Source of the DNA: JAKANT01 sp035502095 | Lineage (GTDB): Bacteria; Pseudomonadota; Gammaproteobacteria; Burkholderiales; Burkholderiaceae_F | Direction: 5' to 3' | Length of the DNA: 15,464 nucleotides | NCBI GenBank assembly: GCA_035502095.1 | Contig: DATJUX010000009.1 | Location: 1-15,464, forward strand | Shown: in pieces, positions 1 through 6,709 of the stretch | Position numbering within the stretch: the stretch's first letter is position 1 | How the letters are laid out: each line of letters starts with the position of its first letter | The notes under the pieces: model-generated | The model's input: only the letters and a program-made list of their open reading frames with translations | What the model was told of the DNA's origin: nothing | Database searches by the model: none | Made by a program: the position numbers and the translations under genes

Positions 1-173
1 GCAGTCGCGATGCCGTTCAGCCATCGATTGATTCGCGTACGCACCAGTCGAGCGGGTATTGCCAGCTTCACCAGCGCCAGAACGAAGACCAGCGAACACC
101 AGGCCAAAGTGTTGAATACGAGCAGCAAGGACGCGATCGCACCGCGCAGGACCGGTGGCAGGAAACCGAGCAT
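1..173 (-). CDS. 1-acylglycerol-3-phosphate acyltransferase-family protein (YihG-like), N-terminus only
   Basis: This open frame starts at an ATG at 173 and runs off the left edge of the window, so only about 57 residues are visible. The start reads MLGFLPPVLRGAIASLLLVF, then a hydrophobic stretch and the basic segment LVRTRINRWLNGIA. This layout, one membrane anchor followed by a basic amphipathic turn leading to W-x-x-x-I/V, is typical of the inner-membrane YihG branch of the PlsC acyltransferases, which transfer acyl groups to lysophospholipids. The catalytic HX4D box would lie beyond the edge and is not seen. I recognise the family from the N-terminal pattern only. No strong ribosome binding site is visible. 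The gene reads away from the att-like site just upstream of it. Confidence 0.6.
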   Translation of the reverse strand, partial: MLGFLPPVLRGAIASLLLVFNTLAWCSLVFVLALVKLAIPARLVRTRINRWLNGIAT

Positions 174-288
174 GGGTATGGTCTTGGTGTACTGAATCGA
201 GGGCTCGAGAGCGCCGACTTTCGGGCCGCGCGAACCCCGACGCTCTGCCCTGGATCAAACTCCGGCGTGGCAACGGGTTTCCCGTGCG

Positions 289-311
289 TTCGATTCCCGC
301 CGCCTCCACCA
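289..311 (+). other. att-like tRNA/tmRNA 3'-end fragment
   Basis: The 23 bases here have the form of a T-loop (TTCGATT), the 3' strand of a T-stem (CCCGC), an acceptor strand (CGCCTCC) and A-CCA. This is the 3' terminus of a tRNA or tmRNA. The rest of the RNA is absent: no GGAGGCG-type 5' acceptor strand lies upstream, and the 5' side of the T-stem (GTGCG) pairs poorly. Such 3'-end fragments are the classical footprint of tyrosine-recombinase integration (attL/attR core). CGCCTCCACCA is compatible with a betaproteobacterial tmRNA (ssrA) or a tRNA-Ser-like donor; I cannot decide which. Confidence 0.55.
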
Positions 312-447
312 ATGCGCGCAGACTTCCCACGAGTAACGCTGTCTGCGCCGTGAAGCGCGAGATGCCCAGTCGGAAAGGCGCCAATTTCGAGCTGCTTTCG
401 ACATTAGCGGCAGGTCGATCCATTTTTGTCCGGAGACAGCCGCGAAA

Positions 448-500
448 TTTGGGGACAAGTTTGGGGGCAAGTCCACGCCACCAAAAACAGCTGCCCCCAA
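448..500. repeat. GGGGGCAAG-type repeats, possible integrase arm sites
   Basis: Two adjacent 12-mers, TTTGGGGACAAG (448-459) and TTTGGGGGCAAG (460-471), differ at one base. An inverted copy of the core (TTGGGGGCAG on the minus strand) lies at 491-500. Short G-rich direct and inverted repeats close to a tRNA-type att core resemble the arm-type binding sites of phage or island integrases. No integrase gene is present in the window. The surrounding stretch 174-606 holds no other gene that I can support: an open minus-strand frame crosses it, but it is non-homologous read-through from the truncated cytochrome gene. Confidence 0.4.
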
Positions 501-606
501 CACGTTCAAGACCTCGATAACAAACCGGAATAAGCCGCCCCGCTACCGACGCACCAGCACATCCAAGGCCGTACTGTTCGGATACTCGAGCGATTGCTGG
601 GCGGCA

Positions 607-843
607 GTGTATGGTTGACCGCCACTCGCGCAGGACCGTGTCGTGACAGCGGCCACAATCAGCCGCATGCAGACCATCGACCGGGGCGGGAATCCGGCGC
701 GTATCGATGGGCCTTTCGAATGCCTCGGACACGACGAAGATGTTCATCGGTCGCAGCAGGCGCCACGCCAGGAAGCCCGCGGTCGCGCTCAGAAGAAGGA
801 CGAGCAGGATCGCCTTCCTGGTCGGACGACTGCGAGCCAACAT
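607..843 (-). pseudogene. Truncated c-type cytochrome (5' fragment)
   Basis: Reading from the ATG at 843, the product has a short basic N-terminus (MLARSRPTRKA), a hydrophobic signal anchor (ILLVLLLSATAGFLAWRLL), a linker, and a haem-binding motif C-G-R-C-H in the context HAADCGRCHDTVLREW. This matches the start of multihaem cytochromes in which the first CxxCH follows the pattern 'CGxCH-x-EW-x-T-x-H'. Recognisable sequence ends after codon 79, at STIH. The frame then stays open to the left edge of the window, but through unrelated DNA including the att-like fragment and the acyltransferase gene in another frame. The gene is therefore broken near 606. It lies 28 bp downstream of the original end of the TVP38/rhodanese gene, so it probably was part of that operon. 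Confidence 0.6.
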
Positions 844-871
844 CTCTTGCGCGTGGAGTAGCTTCGACGGA

Positions 872-981
872 TCAGCCCGCTGCTCCGCCCTGACTGGGCT
901 GGCTGCCCCGCGATCCCGCTCGCGTTGCGCGCCAACCGACCATCCCGTCGCTCACGAGAATGGCCTGATTGAAGCCGGCCC
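872..981 (-). pseudogene. Out-of-frame C-terminal end of the rhodanese domain
   Basis: In the frame adjacent to the upstream gene, this segment reads AGFNQAILVSDGMVGWRATR and ends SQGGAAG with a TGA at 874-872. That is the expected last strand and helix of a rhodanese domain (the usual pattern is LRxAGF...V..GGMxxW). It is separated from the preceding in-frame part by an apparent one-base loss in the G/C-rich run near 977-984. It is listed separately because it is not translated with the gene as sequenced. Confidence 0.65.
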
Positions 982-1905
982 GCGCAGGAACTGCACGGCC
1001 TGGCTGGAAACGCGGTTGGTGCGGCAGATGACGGCAAGCGGGAGGTCGCGTTGTTTGTCGAGTTCGCCCACGCGTCGCGGCAACTCGTCGAACGGCACGT
1101 TGATCGATCCTTCGATGTGTCCGAGGTCGCCCGTGTAGTCCTGGCGTGGGCGTACGTCGAGCACCGCGACATCGTCCCGGCGCTCGAGGCGTTGCCTGAG
1201 CGCCTCGCTCGAAATGACATCCGTGGCAGCGTCCTGCCGCCGCGCGGCACGCAGGCGCTTGACCAGCCGAGGGAGGAACGCCGCGATGCCGATCAGGGCG
1301 AGCGCCAGCAAGCCCTTGCCGACCATCCCTTCGCCGCGTGCGATCACCTCACGGCCGGCGTAGCCAAGGTAGGTATAGGCGACTGCGCCCGGGAGCATGA
1401 AGAGATAGGAGGCCACCACGAAGTCGCGCAGTCGGATGCGCGTCAGTCCCAACGCGTAATTGAGGACATTGAATGGCAGCAGGGGCACCAGCCGCACGAA
1501 AGCGACGAAACGCCAGCCCTCCCGCTCGACGCCGCTGACGAGTTGCCTCGCCCGCCCGCACGCCTTGCGCGCCACCCAATCGGACGCGGCGTAGCGGGCA
1601 ATCAGGAAGGCGAGCGTCGCTCCGATGGTCGCACTCGTCAGGCTGTAGAAGGTTCCCAGCACCGCGCCGAACAATGCACCCCCGGCCAGCGTCAACACGG
1701 AGCCCGGCAGGCACAGCACCGTGGCCGCGATGTACACACTGCAGAAGACCACGGGCCCCCAGAATCCGGCGCGCTGAACCCAGGACTCCAGGGCGGACGC
1801 GTTCAACGCGTCCCGGTAGAAGAATGCGAGCGCGATCAGCGCACCGAGCCCCGCAACCGTTGCGGCTCGTGCGAGCAGCCGGTGGTCCGTCTTCATGACA
1901 TGCAT
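952..1905 (-). CDS. TVP38/TMEM64-family membrane protein fused to a frameshifted rhodanese domain
   Basis: The 317-residue product begins with a hydrophobic helix, then a TVP38/TMEM64 (SNARE-associated/DedA-like) membrane domain at about residues 40-210. Within that domain the signature VRLVPLLPFNVLNYALGLT sits between membrane segments. A rhodanese-like sulfurtransferase domain follows from about residue 230, with a CRTNR active-site loop (Cys294). The last residues, GPASIRPFS, do not belong to the family. A one-base shift near 980 restores the conserved rhodanese ending, so the domain loses about 35 residues. The catalytic Cys is kept but the fold is probably incomplete; a sequencing error is the simple alternative. 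ATG at 1905 was chosen; MKTDHR at 1896 is possible, and neither has a strong Shine-Dalgarno sequence. The DsrE gene is 34 bp upstream, so the two sulfur-related products probably share a transcript. Confidence 0.8.
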   Translation of the reverse strand: MHVMKTDHRLLARAATVAGLGALIALAFFYRDALNASALESWVQRAGFWGPVVFCSVYIAATVLCLPGSVLTLAGGALFGAVLGTFYSLTSATIGATLAFLIARYAASDWVARKACGRARQLVSGVEREGWRFVAFVRLVPLLPFNVLNYALGLTRIRLRDFVVASYLFMLPGAVAYTYLGYAGREVIARGEGMVGKGLLALALIGIAAFLPRLVKRLRAARRQDAATDVISSEALRQRLERRDDVAVLDVRPRQDYTGDLGHIEGSINVPFDELPRRVGELDKQRDLPLAVICRTNRVSSQAVQFLRGPASIRPFS

Positions 1906-1939
1906 GTCGCGCCGGAGGGCAACGCCCCGCCCGGACTCA

Positions 1940-2290
1940 TCAGAACACCATCACCTTGTCGGCCCACAGGGTCCAGTCGGCCAGCTCGTCCATGCTGCCG
2001 CGATGCGTTCCTTCGACCAGCCGCTCGGCCGCCAAGCCGCGCGCGTCCATGCAACTGCCGCATACGCCCACCGCCCCGCCGTGGCGCAGCACTGTGCCAA
2101 GCATGTCGGCGACGTTGTAGTAGCCGGACGGCACTCTCTGCCCCGCGGCGGCGGACACCGCCGCATCGCCGAGCAGGAACACCTTCACCTCGGCGCCGCC
2201 CTTCACCAGCAGCGAACGCGCCAGCCGTAAAGCGTTGTAGCAGCGCTCAGTGCCGTATGGCGGATCATTCAGTATCAGCAAGGCTTTCAT
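1940..2290 (-). CDS. DsrE/DsrF-like (YchN-type) sulfur-relay family protein
   Basis: The 116-residue cytosolic protein fits the DsrE/F/H fold in length and pattern: an N-terminal strand (MKALLILNDPPYG), a helix carrying ERCYNALRLA, strand KVFLLGDA, and a glycine-rich segment ending in VCGSCMDARG. Cys77 and Cys80 sit in the position where family members carry the persulfide cysteine. DsrE-like proteins act as sulfur carriers or as peroxiredoxin-like oligomers. The neighbour carrying a rhodanese domain makes a sulfur-transfer context plausible, but the partner is unknown. The ATG overlaps the stop codon of the upstream hydroxylase gene by 4 bp (ATGA), indicating translational coupling. Confidence 0.85.
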   Translation of the reverse strand: MKALLILNDPPYGTERCYNALRLARSLLVKGGAEVKVFLLGDAAVSAAAGQRVPSGYYNVADMLGTVLRHGGAVGVCGSCMDARGLAAERLVEGTHRGSMDELADWTLWADKVMVF

Positions 2291-3102
2291 GCGAGGTTCC
2301 CTTCATTGCGCTCACGTGCGAGTGGCTCCGGGCGGCGGTTGATCGCATACCCCCCGGGCGAATCGCGCAACGGCTGCACGAGCAGTCGACTGAGGCGCAA
2401 GTCTTCGGGCGCGCGGAACGCGTCCACGCCGATCGTCATCGCCTCATGCCCTGCCGCGGGTTGCGCACGATAGGTGCCGAACAAGCGATCCCACCACGGC
2501 AGATTGAAGCCGAAGTTGCTGTTGGTCTCGTTGTAGACCGCCGAGTGGTGCACGCGATGCATGTCGGGCGTCACAACCAGCCAGCGCAGTGCCCGGTCGA
2601 GAACCAGCGGCAGGCGCGCGTTGGCGTGGTTGAACATCGCAGTGGCGTTGAGCAGGACCTCGAACACCAACACGGCAAGCGCAGGCGCGCCGACGGCCGC
2701 GACCGCCGCGCACTTGATGCCGGTGGAAATCAGGATCTCGACTGGATGAAAGCGCGTGCCGGTTGTCACGTCGAACTCGAGGTCCGTGTGATGCACACGG
2801 TGCAGGCGCCACAGCGTGGGCACCGCGTGGAACATCACGTGCTGGAAGTAGATCGCCAGGTCGAGCAGCACCACGGCTAGGGCGAGTGCGGCCCAGGGCG
2901 GCAGAGAAAACGCGTTCAGCAGGCCCCAGCCTCGGGTCTCGCCGGCGAGCGCCACGGCGATGGCGGCACCGGGTGCCATGACCCGCAGCAGCGCTGCGTC
3001 GACCAGCAGCAGGCCGATGTTGGCCGGCCAGCGTGCCGCGCGGCCATGTTGCTGTCGGCGACGCGGCGCCAGCACCTCCCACAACGCGACCGCGACGAAC
3101 AC
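2287..3102 (-). CDS. Sterol desaturase/fatty acid hydroxylase superfamily protein, 5' end uncertain
   Basis: This integral-membrane di-iron oxygenase carries the histidine clusters of the fatty acid hydroxylase superfamily in order: HVMFH (HX3H), HRVHH (HX2HH), FNHAN and a second HRVHH followed by SAVYNETNSNFG. These enzymes hydroxylate or desaturate lipid substrates at the membrane. Hydrophobic helices flank the clusters. The start is a problem: family members usually begin some 15-25 residues before the WE-x-LAPRR segment, but the frame here has no ATG. It stays open upstream without a usable start through the region facing the SHOCT gene. GTG at 3102 is the best in-frame candidate (271 residues), with no clear ribosome binding site. 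The native 5' end may have been lost or replaced. The 3' end overlaps the DsrE start by 4 bp. Confidence 0.78.
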   Translation of the reverse strand: MFVAVALWEVLAPRRRQQHGRAARWPANIGLLLVDAALLRVMAPGAAIAVALAGETRGWGLLNAFSLPPWAALALAVVLLDLAIYFQHVMFHAVPTLWRLHRVHHTDLEFDVTTGTRFHPVEILISTGIKCAAVAAVGAPALAVLVFEVLLNATAMFNHANARLPLVLDRALRWLVVTPDMHRVHHSAVYNETNSNFGFNLPWWDRLFGTYRAQPAAGHEAMTIGVDAFRAPEDLRLSRLLVQPLRDSPGGYAINRRPEPLARERNEGNLA

Positions 3103-3195
3103 CTGCAGGCCGGGTTTCCGGAGTGGCGCCGCGCGGGTTTCCCGGTCGAGCGCTGAGCCGGGTGCCCTTGCAGGTTTGGTTGAAGGAGCGAAACG

Positions 3196-3543
3196 ATGCG
3201 CAAGCTTTGGATTCCGGTAGTCGGTTTTGGAGTAACCGCGGCGCTCCAGCCCCTCTACACGTGGGCGCAGGCGCAGCCAGATACCTTTGACTGTCGATGG
3301 GGGCCGCACATGATGGGCTGGGGCGGAGGGTGGTACGGCATGTTTTTCGGACCGCTGATGATGGTTCTGGTGCTCGCCCTGGTGGTCGGGGCGGTGGCGC
3401 TTGCGTTGCGCTGGGGCGGCGCGACCTGGCACGCAGGCGGACCGCCGCCGCGCAAGCCGCTCGACATTCTCAAGGAGCGCTTCGCCCGCGGTGAGATCGA
3501 CAAGGGCGAATTCGAGGAGCGGCGCAAGTTGCTCGGCGATTGA
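3196..3543 (+). CDS. Small membrane protein with C-terminal SHOCT domain
   Basis: The 115-residue protein starts at an ATG preceded by a good ribosome binding site (GGAG about 8 bases upstream). It has an N-terminal hydrophobic signal-like segment (residues 1-25), a Gly/Met/Trp-rich linker (MMGWGGGWYGMFF), one clear membrane helix (LMMVLVLALVVGAVALALRW), and a SHOCT motif at the end: LDILKERFARGEIDKGEFEE. SHOCT is a short oligomerisation motif found at protein ends; the biochemical role is not established. Proteins of this design are common in proteobacteria, often near metal-stress or membrane-stress genes. The gene is divergent from the hydroxylase gene, about 93 bp away. Confidence 0.85.
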   Translation: MRKLWIPVVGFGVTAALQPLYTWAQAQPDTFDCRWGPHMMGWGGGWYGMFFGPLMMVLVLALVVGAVALALRWGGATWHAGGPPPRKPLDILKERFARGEIDKGEFEERRKLLGD

Positions 3544-3585
3544 AGCGCCGGCAGATAGTTGGAGGGCACTCCACCTCGCGACCGG

Positions 3586-3609
3586 GCCGGCGCGCTTGCC
3601 GGCTTTGTT
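3586..3609 (+). terminator. Candidate intrinsic terminator after the SHOCT gene
   Basis: The inverted repeat GCCGGC (3586-3591) and GCCGGC (3598-3603) closes a GCGCTT loop and is followed at once by TTTGTT. It lies 43 bp after the SHOCT stop codon. The stem is only 6 bp and the T-run is interrupted, so termination strength is doubtful. Confidence 0.35.
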
Positions 3610-3656
3610 CGCCGCGACACGGCGTGGACCACAGGCTCCGAGCCGCACCAGTTCAA

Positions 3657-3670
3657 ATCTGAGGTCAGAT
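3657..3670. repeat. Palindrome ATCTGA-GG-TCAGAT upstream of the GH84 fragment
   Basis: A perfect 6-bp inverted repeat around a GG centre ends 2 bases before the ATG at 3673. Its arms match the inner part of the terminal repeat of the insertion-sequence end near 15331 (CAAATCTGA and GGTCAGAT). It could be an operator, or a scar at the junction where the N-terminal half of the GH84 gene was lost. This is a short match, so chance cannot be excluded. Confidence 0.3.
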
Positions 3671-3672
3671 GC

Positions 3673-4398
3673 ATGAAGCCGCCGATCTACCTTGACCACA
3701 ATGGCCCCGACCTCGTCGCACGCGAAGCAGACGCCGTCCACACCGCGATGGCGAACACGCGAGCGAGCCGCGTCCTGATGTGCCCCACCTACTACTCCGA
3801 CGACCGGATGCTGGACGTCGTCTTCGGCGCGCGGCCACCCGGCTATCTGGAGGAACTGGGACGGCGGCTCGATGCGCGGGTGGCCGTGTACTGGACGGGC
3901 GAGGAAATCTGCGCGCGCGAGTTCAGCCCCGGGCATCTAACGCGCGTGGCCGAAGCGCTGCAGCGCAAGCCGACGCTGTGGGACAACTACCCCGTCAACG
4001 ACGGGCCGCGCATGTCGCGCTTCCTTCACTTGCGCGCATTCACCGGGCGCCCTGGCACGATCGGCGCGCACATCGCGGCGCACGCCATCAATCCAGCGCT
4101 GCAGGCGCACCTGACGCTGATCCCGGCCGCAACGCTCGTGGCCGCCTGCCGCGAGGGCATGGACTACGGCTACATGCGAGCCTTCCGGGCGGCTGCGCGG
4201 TCGCTCGCCGGTGACGAGCTCGCCGACATGCTGGAGCAAGACCTGCATGCGCTGCAGGACCGAGGCATCGACCAGCTTGGTGAGGATCGCGAACGCGTGC
4301 GCCGACGCTACGCCGCCACGGAGCATCCGATGGCCGCCGAGGTGGTGCGCTGGCTGGATGGCGACGATACGGCGGACGGCTGGGTCGAGGAAGTCTGA
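3673..4398 (+). pseudogene. GH84-type beta-N-acetylglucosaminidase (protein O-GlcNAcase), N-terminally truncated
   Basis: From about 3700 the sequence is a clear match to the C-terminal half of the NAGidase domain: RASRVLMCPTYYSDD, VFGARPPGYLEELG, VYWTGEEICAREFSPGHL, LWDNYPVNDGPRMS, LHLRAFTGRPG. Full family members begin with a GVIEGFYGRPW-type motif and carry the catalytic Asp pair in a FDDM motif before this point. Both are missing, so about 130-150 N-terminal residues, half of the TIM barrel, are gone. The frame is open from an upstream TTG at 3559, but the residues before about 3700 are unlike the family. The remaining 242 residues cannot form the active site, so this is most likely a pseudogene. 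The C-terminal helical part (residues to WLDGDDTADGWVEEV) appears complete. Confidence 0.72.
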
Positions 4399-4994
4399 CG
4401 CGACAACACCAGCGATCGTGGCAGCCGGTCGGAAATACCGAGGTAGGTCTATTAGGACGAGGACATAGTGCCCCGACAGTGGCCTTCCCTCCCGAGCGTC
4501 GTCTTGGCGGCGCGCTGATGTCCCGTCGCCGTGCAGCCGCCCCCTTGAGCTCCGCCGCGCCCTGGCGTCCGTTGCCTGCAGAGCTGCCCTCGCGGCGGCT
4601 CGATCCGGCGTCGTGGTGCACGCGCTGCCCGCTCGAATGACCACCGTGTCAGGTCCCTGATGCTCGTTGAGAGTTTCGACGCTTTTTTTAACTCACTCTG
4701 TGGCCGTTTGTGGGCTCGTGGTGCCGAATGAAGCTCCGATAGCCTACCCTCTCGACACTGCAGCCATCACTGGCACGCCGAAATTCGGCTAAGGTTCATG
4801 TCGACTTGCCTCAACCTTGGCCGACCTCGATGTCGCTCTCCATCCGTCTGCCAAGCGCTCAACACAGCCGCGCATCGCGGGGCAACTTCGGGGCAGCGCA
4901 CCGGGGGCTTATCGTCGACGCATACCGTAAACGCGCCTTCCGGACTTGATGAAGATCATGGGACGACCGACCGAAGGGACGTAGCGTCCGGCGC
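4399..4994. other. Gene-free stretch between the mosaic region and the sulfatase cluster
   Basis: Nearly 600 bases separate the GH84 fragment from the sulfatase maturase. Short frames on both strands have no recognisable motifs and no ribosome binding sites. The region contains a candidate terminator (4665-4689), a 13-bp palindrome GCCGAAATTCGGC (4777-4789) that could be an operator, and a small hairpin (GGACG-TAG-CGTCC) about 10 bases before the maturase ATG. I see no convincing sigma-70 promoter. Base composition around 4680-4790 is less GC-rich than the flanking genes, as expected for a regulatory region. Confidence 0.5.
4665..4689 (+). terminator. Candidate rho-independent terminator
   Basis: The stem CGTTGA (4665-4670) pairs with TCGACG (4676-4681), including one G-T pair, around a GAGTT loop. 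It is followed by C and a run of seven T (4683-4689). The position suits insulation of the sulfatase cluster from transcription coming from the left. Confidence 0.4.
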
Positions 4995-6452
4995 ATGACA
5001 GCGATCATCTCCCCGGGCGGGGTCGACACCCCAACGGGGTCATCGCCGGCAGCCGACTCTTCGAGCGACGCCCGGACCACGCTGCCGGCCGACGGTCCAC
5101 CCGGCTTTCACCTGCTGTCCAAGCCCAGCGGCTCGACCTGCAACATCGACTGCACGTACTGCTTCTTCCTCTCGAAGGAAGCGCTGTACCCGAACGACAA
5201 GAGCCGCATGTCGGATGCGACTCTCGACGCCTACATCCGCCAGCTGCTCGAGTCGCACCGCGTTCCCCAGGTGACGGTGGCATGGCAGGGCGGCGAGCCG
5301 ACGCTGATGAAGCTCGACTTCTTCAAGCGCTCGGTCGAGCTGGTGGAGAAGTACCGCAAGCCCGGGCAGACGGTGCAGCACACCTTCCAGACCAACGGCC
5401 TGCTGCTCGACGACGACTGGTGCGCCTTCTTCAAGGAGCACAAGTTCCTCGTCGGCCTGAGCGTGGACGGCCCGCGCGAGCTGCACAACACGTACCGGGT
5501 CGACCGCAAGGGCCAGGGCACCTTCGACCTGGTGATGAAGGGCTGGCGGTTCCTGCGCAAGCACGACGTCGACTTCAACATCCTGTGCACGGTGAACGCG
5601 GCCAACCAGCATCACGGTCGCGCGGTGTACCGCTTCTTCCGCGACGAGCTCGGCGCGAAGTGGGTGCAGTTCATCCCCATCATCGAACGCGCCACCGAGC
5701 AGACGATCAGGGTCGCGAACAAGGGCTGGAGCGAGGTGCCGGGCAAGAAACGCCTGCTCTACACGCAGACCGGCAACCTCGTCACCGAGCGCACGGTCGG
5801 CGCCGAGCAGTACGGGCGCTTCCTGATCGACGTCTTCGAGGAGTGGGTGCGCCACGACGTCGGCCGGGTCTACGTGCAGCTCTTCGACGTGACGCTGGAG
5901 GCCTTCTTCGGCCGCCACCTGCTGTGCATCCATGCGCCCACGTGCGGCTACGGGCCCGCGCTGGAACACAACGGCGACCTGTACAGCTGCGACCACTTCG
6001 TCGAGCCGAAGTACAAGCTAGGCAACATCCACGAGACGCACATGCTCCGGCTCGTGGCCTCGCCCGAGCAGCGCAGGTTCGGCGACGACAAGCGCGATGC
6101 GTTGACGGCCCAGTGCCAGCGCTGCGAGGTCAGGCCGCTGTGCAACGGCGGCTGCCCGAAGGACCGGTTCACGCTCTCGCGCGACGGCGAGCCGGGACAG
6201 AACTACCTCTGCGCCGGGCTGGAGCTGTTCTTCAAGCACACGCTGCCGGCGATGCGCGTGATGGCGCAGCTGCTCCAGGAGGGCCGCGCACCGGCCGATG
6301 TGATGTCGATGGTGGCCGCGGACGATGCCAGGCGCGACCCCTACCAGCCCTGCCCCTGCGGCAGTGGCAAGAAGTTCCGCTTCTGTCACGGCAACAACTC
6401 GCCAACTTCGCCCTTCAGCGGCGTGGCGAGCGCGAAGGCGGCGGGTCCGTAA
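4995..6452 (+). CDS. Anaerobic sulfatase-maturating enzyme (radical SAM, SPASM, C-terminal SEC-C)
   Basis: The 485-residue cytosolic enzyme is a radical-SAM protein that converts a cysteine in sulfatases to C-alpha-formylglycine without oxygen. The SAM iron-sulfur motif CNIDCTYC (Cys49, 53, 56; CX3CX2C) follows KPSGSTC, and WQGGEPT is the GGE SAM-binding segment. The C-terminal SPASM region carries the auxiliary-cluster cysteines (TCGYGP, YSCDHFVEPKYKLGN, CQRCEVRPLCNGGCPKDRF). After it comes an extra SEC-C-type zinc motif, PCPCGSGKKFRFCHG (about 452-466; Cys453, 455, 464 and His465), and a 19-residue tail. The first ~35 residues are Ser/Thr/Pro-rich and not conserved; ATG at 4995 has only a weak upstream GGGAC, and a later start is possible. 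Two sulfatase genes follow on the same strand and are its obvious substrates. The family is called anSME, AtsB or ChuR. Confidence 0.93.
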   Translation: MTAIISPGGVDTPTGSSPAADSSSDARTTLPADGPPGFHLLSKPSGSTCNIDCTYCFFLSKEALYPNDKSRMSDATLDAYIRQLLESHRVPQVTVAWQGGEPTLMKLDFFKRSVELVEKYRKPGQTVQHTFQTNGLLLDDDWCAFFKEHKFLVGLSVDGPRELHNTYRVDRKGQGTFDLVMKGWRFLRKHDVDFNILCTVNAANQHHGRAVYRFFRDELGAKWVQFIPIIERATEQTIRVANKGWSEVPGKKRLLYTQTGNLVTERTVGAEQYGRFLIDVFEEWVRHDVGRVYVQLFDVTLEAFFGRHLLCIHAPTCGYGPALEHNGDLYSCDHFVEPKYKLGNIHETHMLRLVASPEQRRFGDDKRDALTAQCQRCEVRPLCNGGCPKDRFTLSRDGEPGQNYLCAGLELFFKHTLPAMRVMAQLLQEGRAPADVMSMVAADDARRDPYQPCPCGSGKKFRFCHGNNSPTSPFSGVASAKAAGP

Positions 6453-6533
6453 GATGCTGGCCCTTGTCGTTGCCCGGGGCGTACTTTCGCCGCGTGGACG
6501 CTCTTTTCTAACGGCGATCACGTTCTTGCGACC

Positions 6534-6563
6534 CTGTCCTTTGGTGCGGGCACCAAAGGACAG
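6534..6563. other. Perfect 13-bp stem hairpin between maturase and first sulfatase
   Basis: The arm ending in GTCCTTTGGTG is followed by a CGGG loop and the exact reverse complement CACCAAAGGAC; counting the outer pairs, 13 bp are perfectly complementary (6534-6546 with 6551-6563). No T-run follows on either strand, so it is not a classical intrinsic terminator. It may be a REP-like extragenic element, an mRNA stabiliser or processing site, or an attenuator that sets sulfatase expression apart from the maturase. It lies 81 bases after the maturase stop and 146 bases before the sulfatase start. Confidence 0.55.
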
Positions 6564-6709
6564 TACCCGCGAGCGGCGGCCCGGCCTAGCCTTCGCGTAT
6601 AGCGCAATGCAGCACAAGTCCAGCGTGCAAGGGCAAAGGGGGCATTGCGCGCGCGAGGCTTCGATTCGACCAGCACCTTGGCAACCGGTCTCAATTGTGG
6701 GAGTGAGCA

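Noticed and set aside
196..311. A complete tRNA gene ending at 311
   Set aside because: No 5' acceptor strand, D-arm or anticodon arm could be folded; only the T-loop to CCA part is present.
1..606. Continuation of the cytochrome frame to the left edge as one long gene
   Set aside because: Although free of stops, it crosses the att-like site and the acyltransferase gene and has no further CxxCH motif or any family pattern after codon 79.
1051..2880. Long plus-strand open frame of 609 codons over the TVP38, DsrE and hydroxylase genes
   Set aside because: The product is Arg/His/Pro-rich with no family motif. It lies antisense to three recognisable genes and is explained by GC-rich codon bias.
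3103..3936. N-terminal part of the 549-codon minus-strand frame upstream of the hydroxylase
   Set aside because: It runs antisense to the SHOCT gene and the GH84 fragment and shows no similarity to the hydroxylase family.
4798..4998. Small 66-codon frame before the maturase
   Set aside because: No ribosome binding site, no motif, and composition unlike coding sequence in this window.
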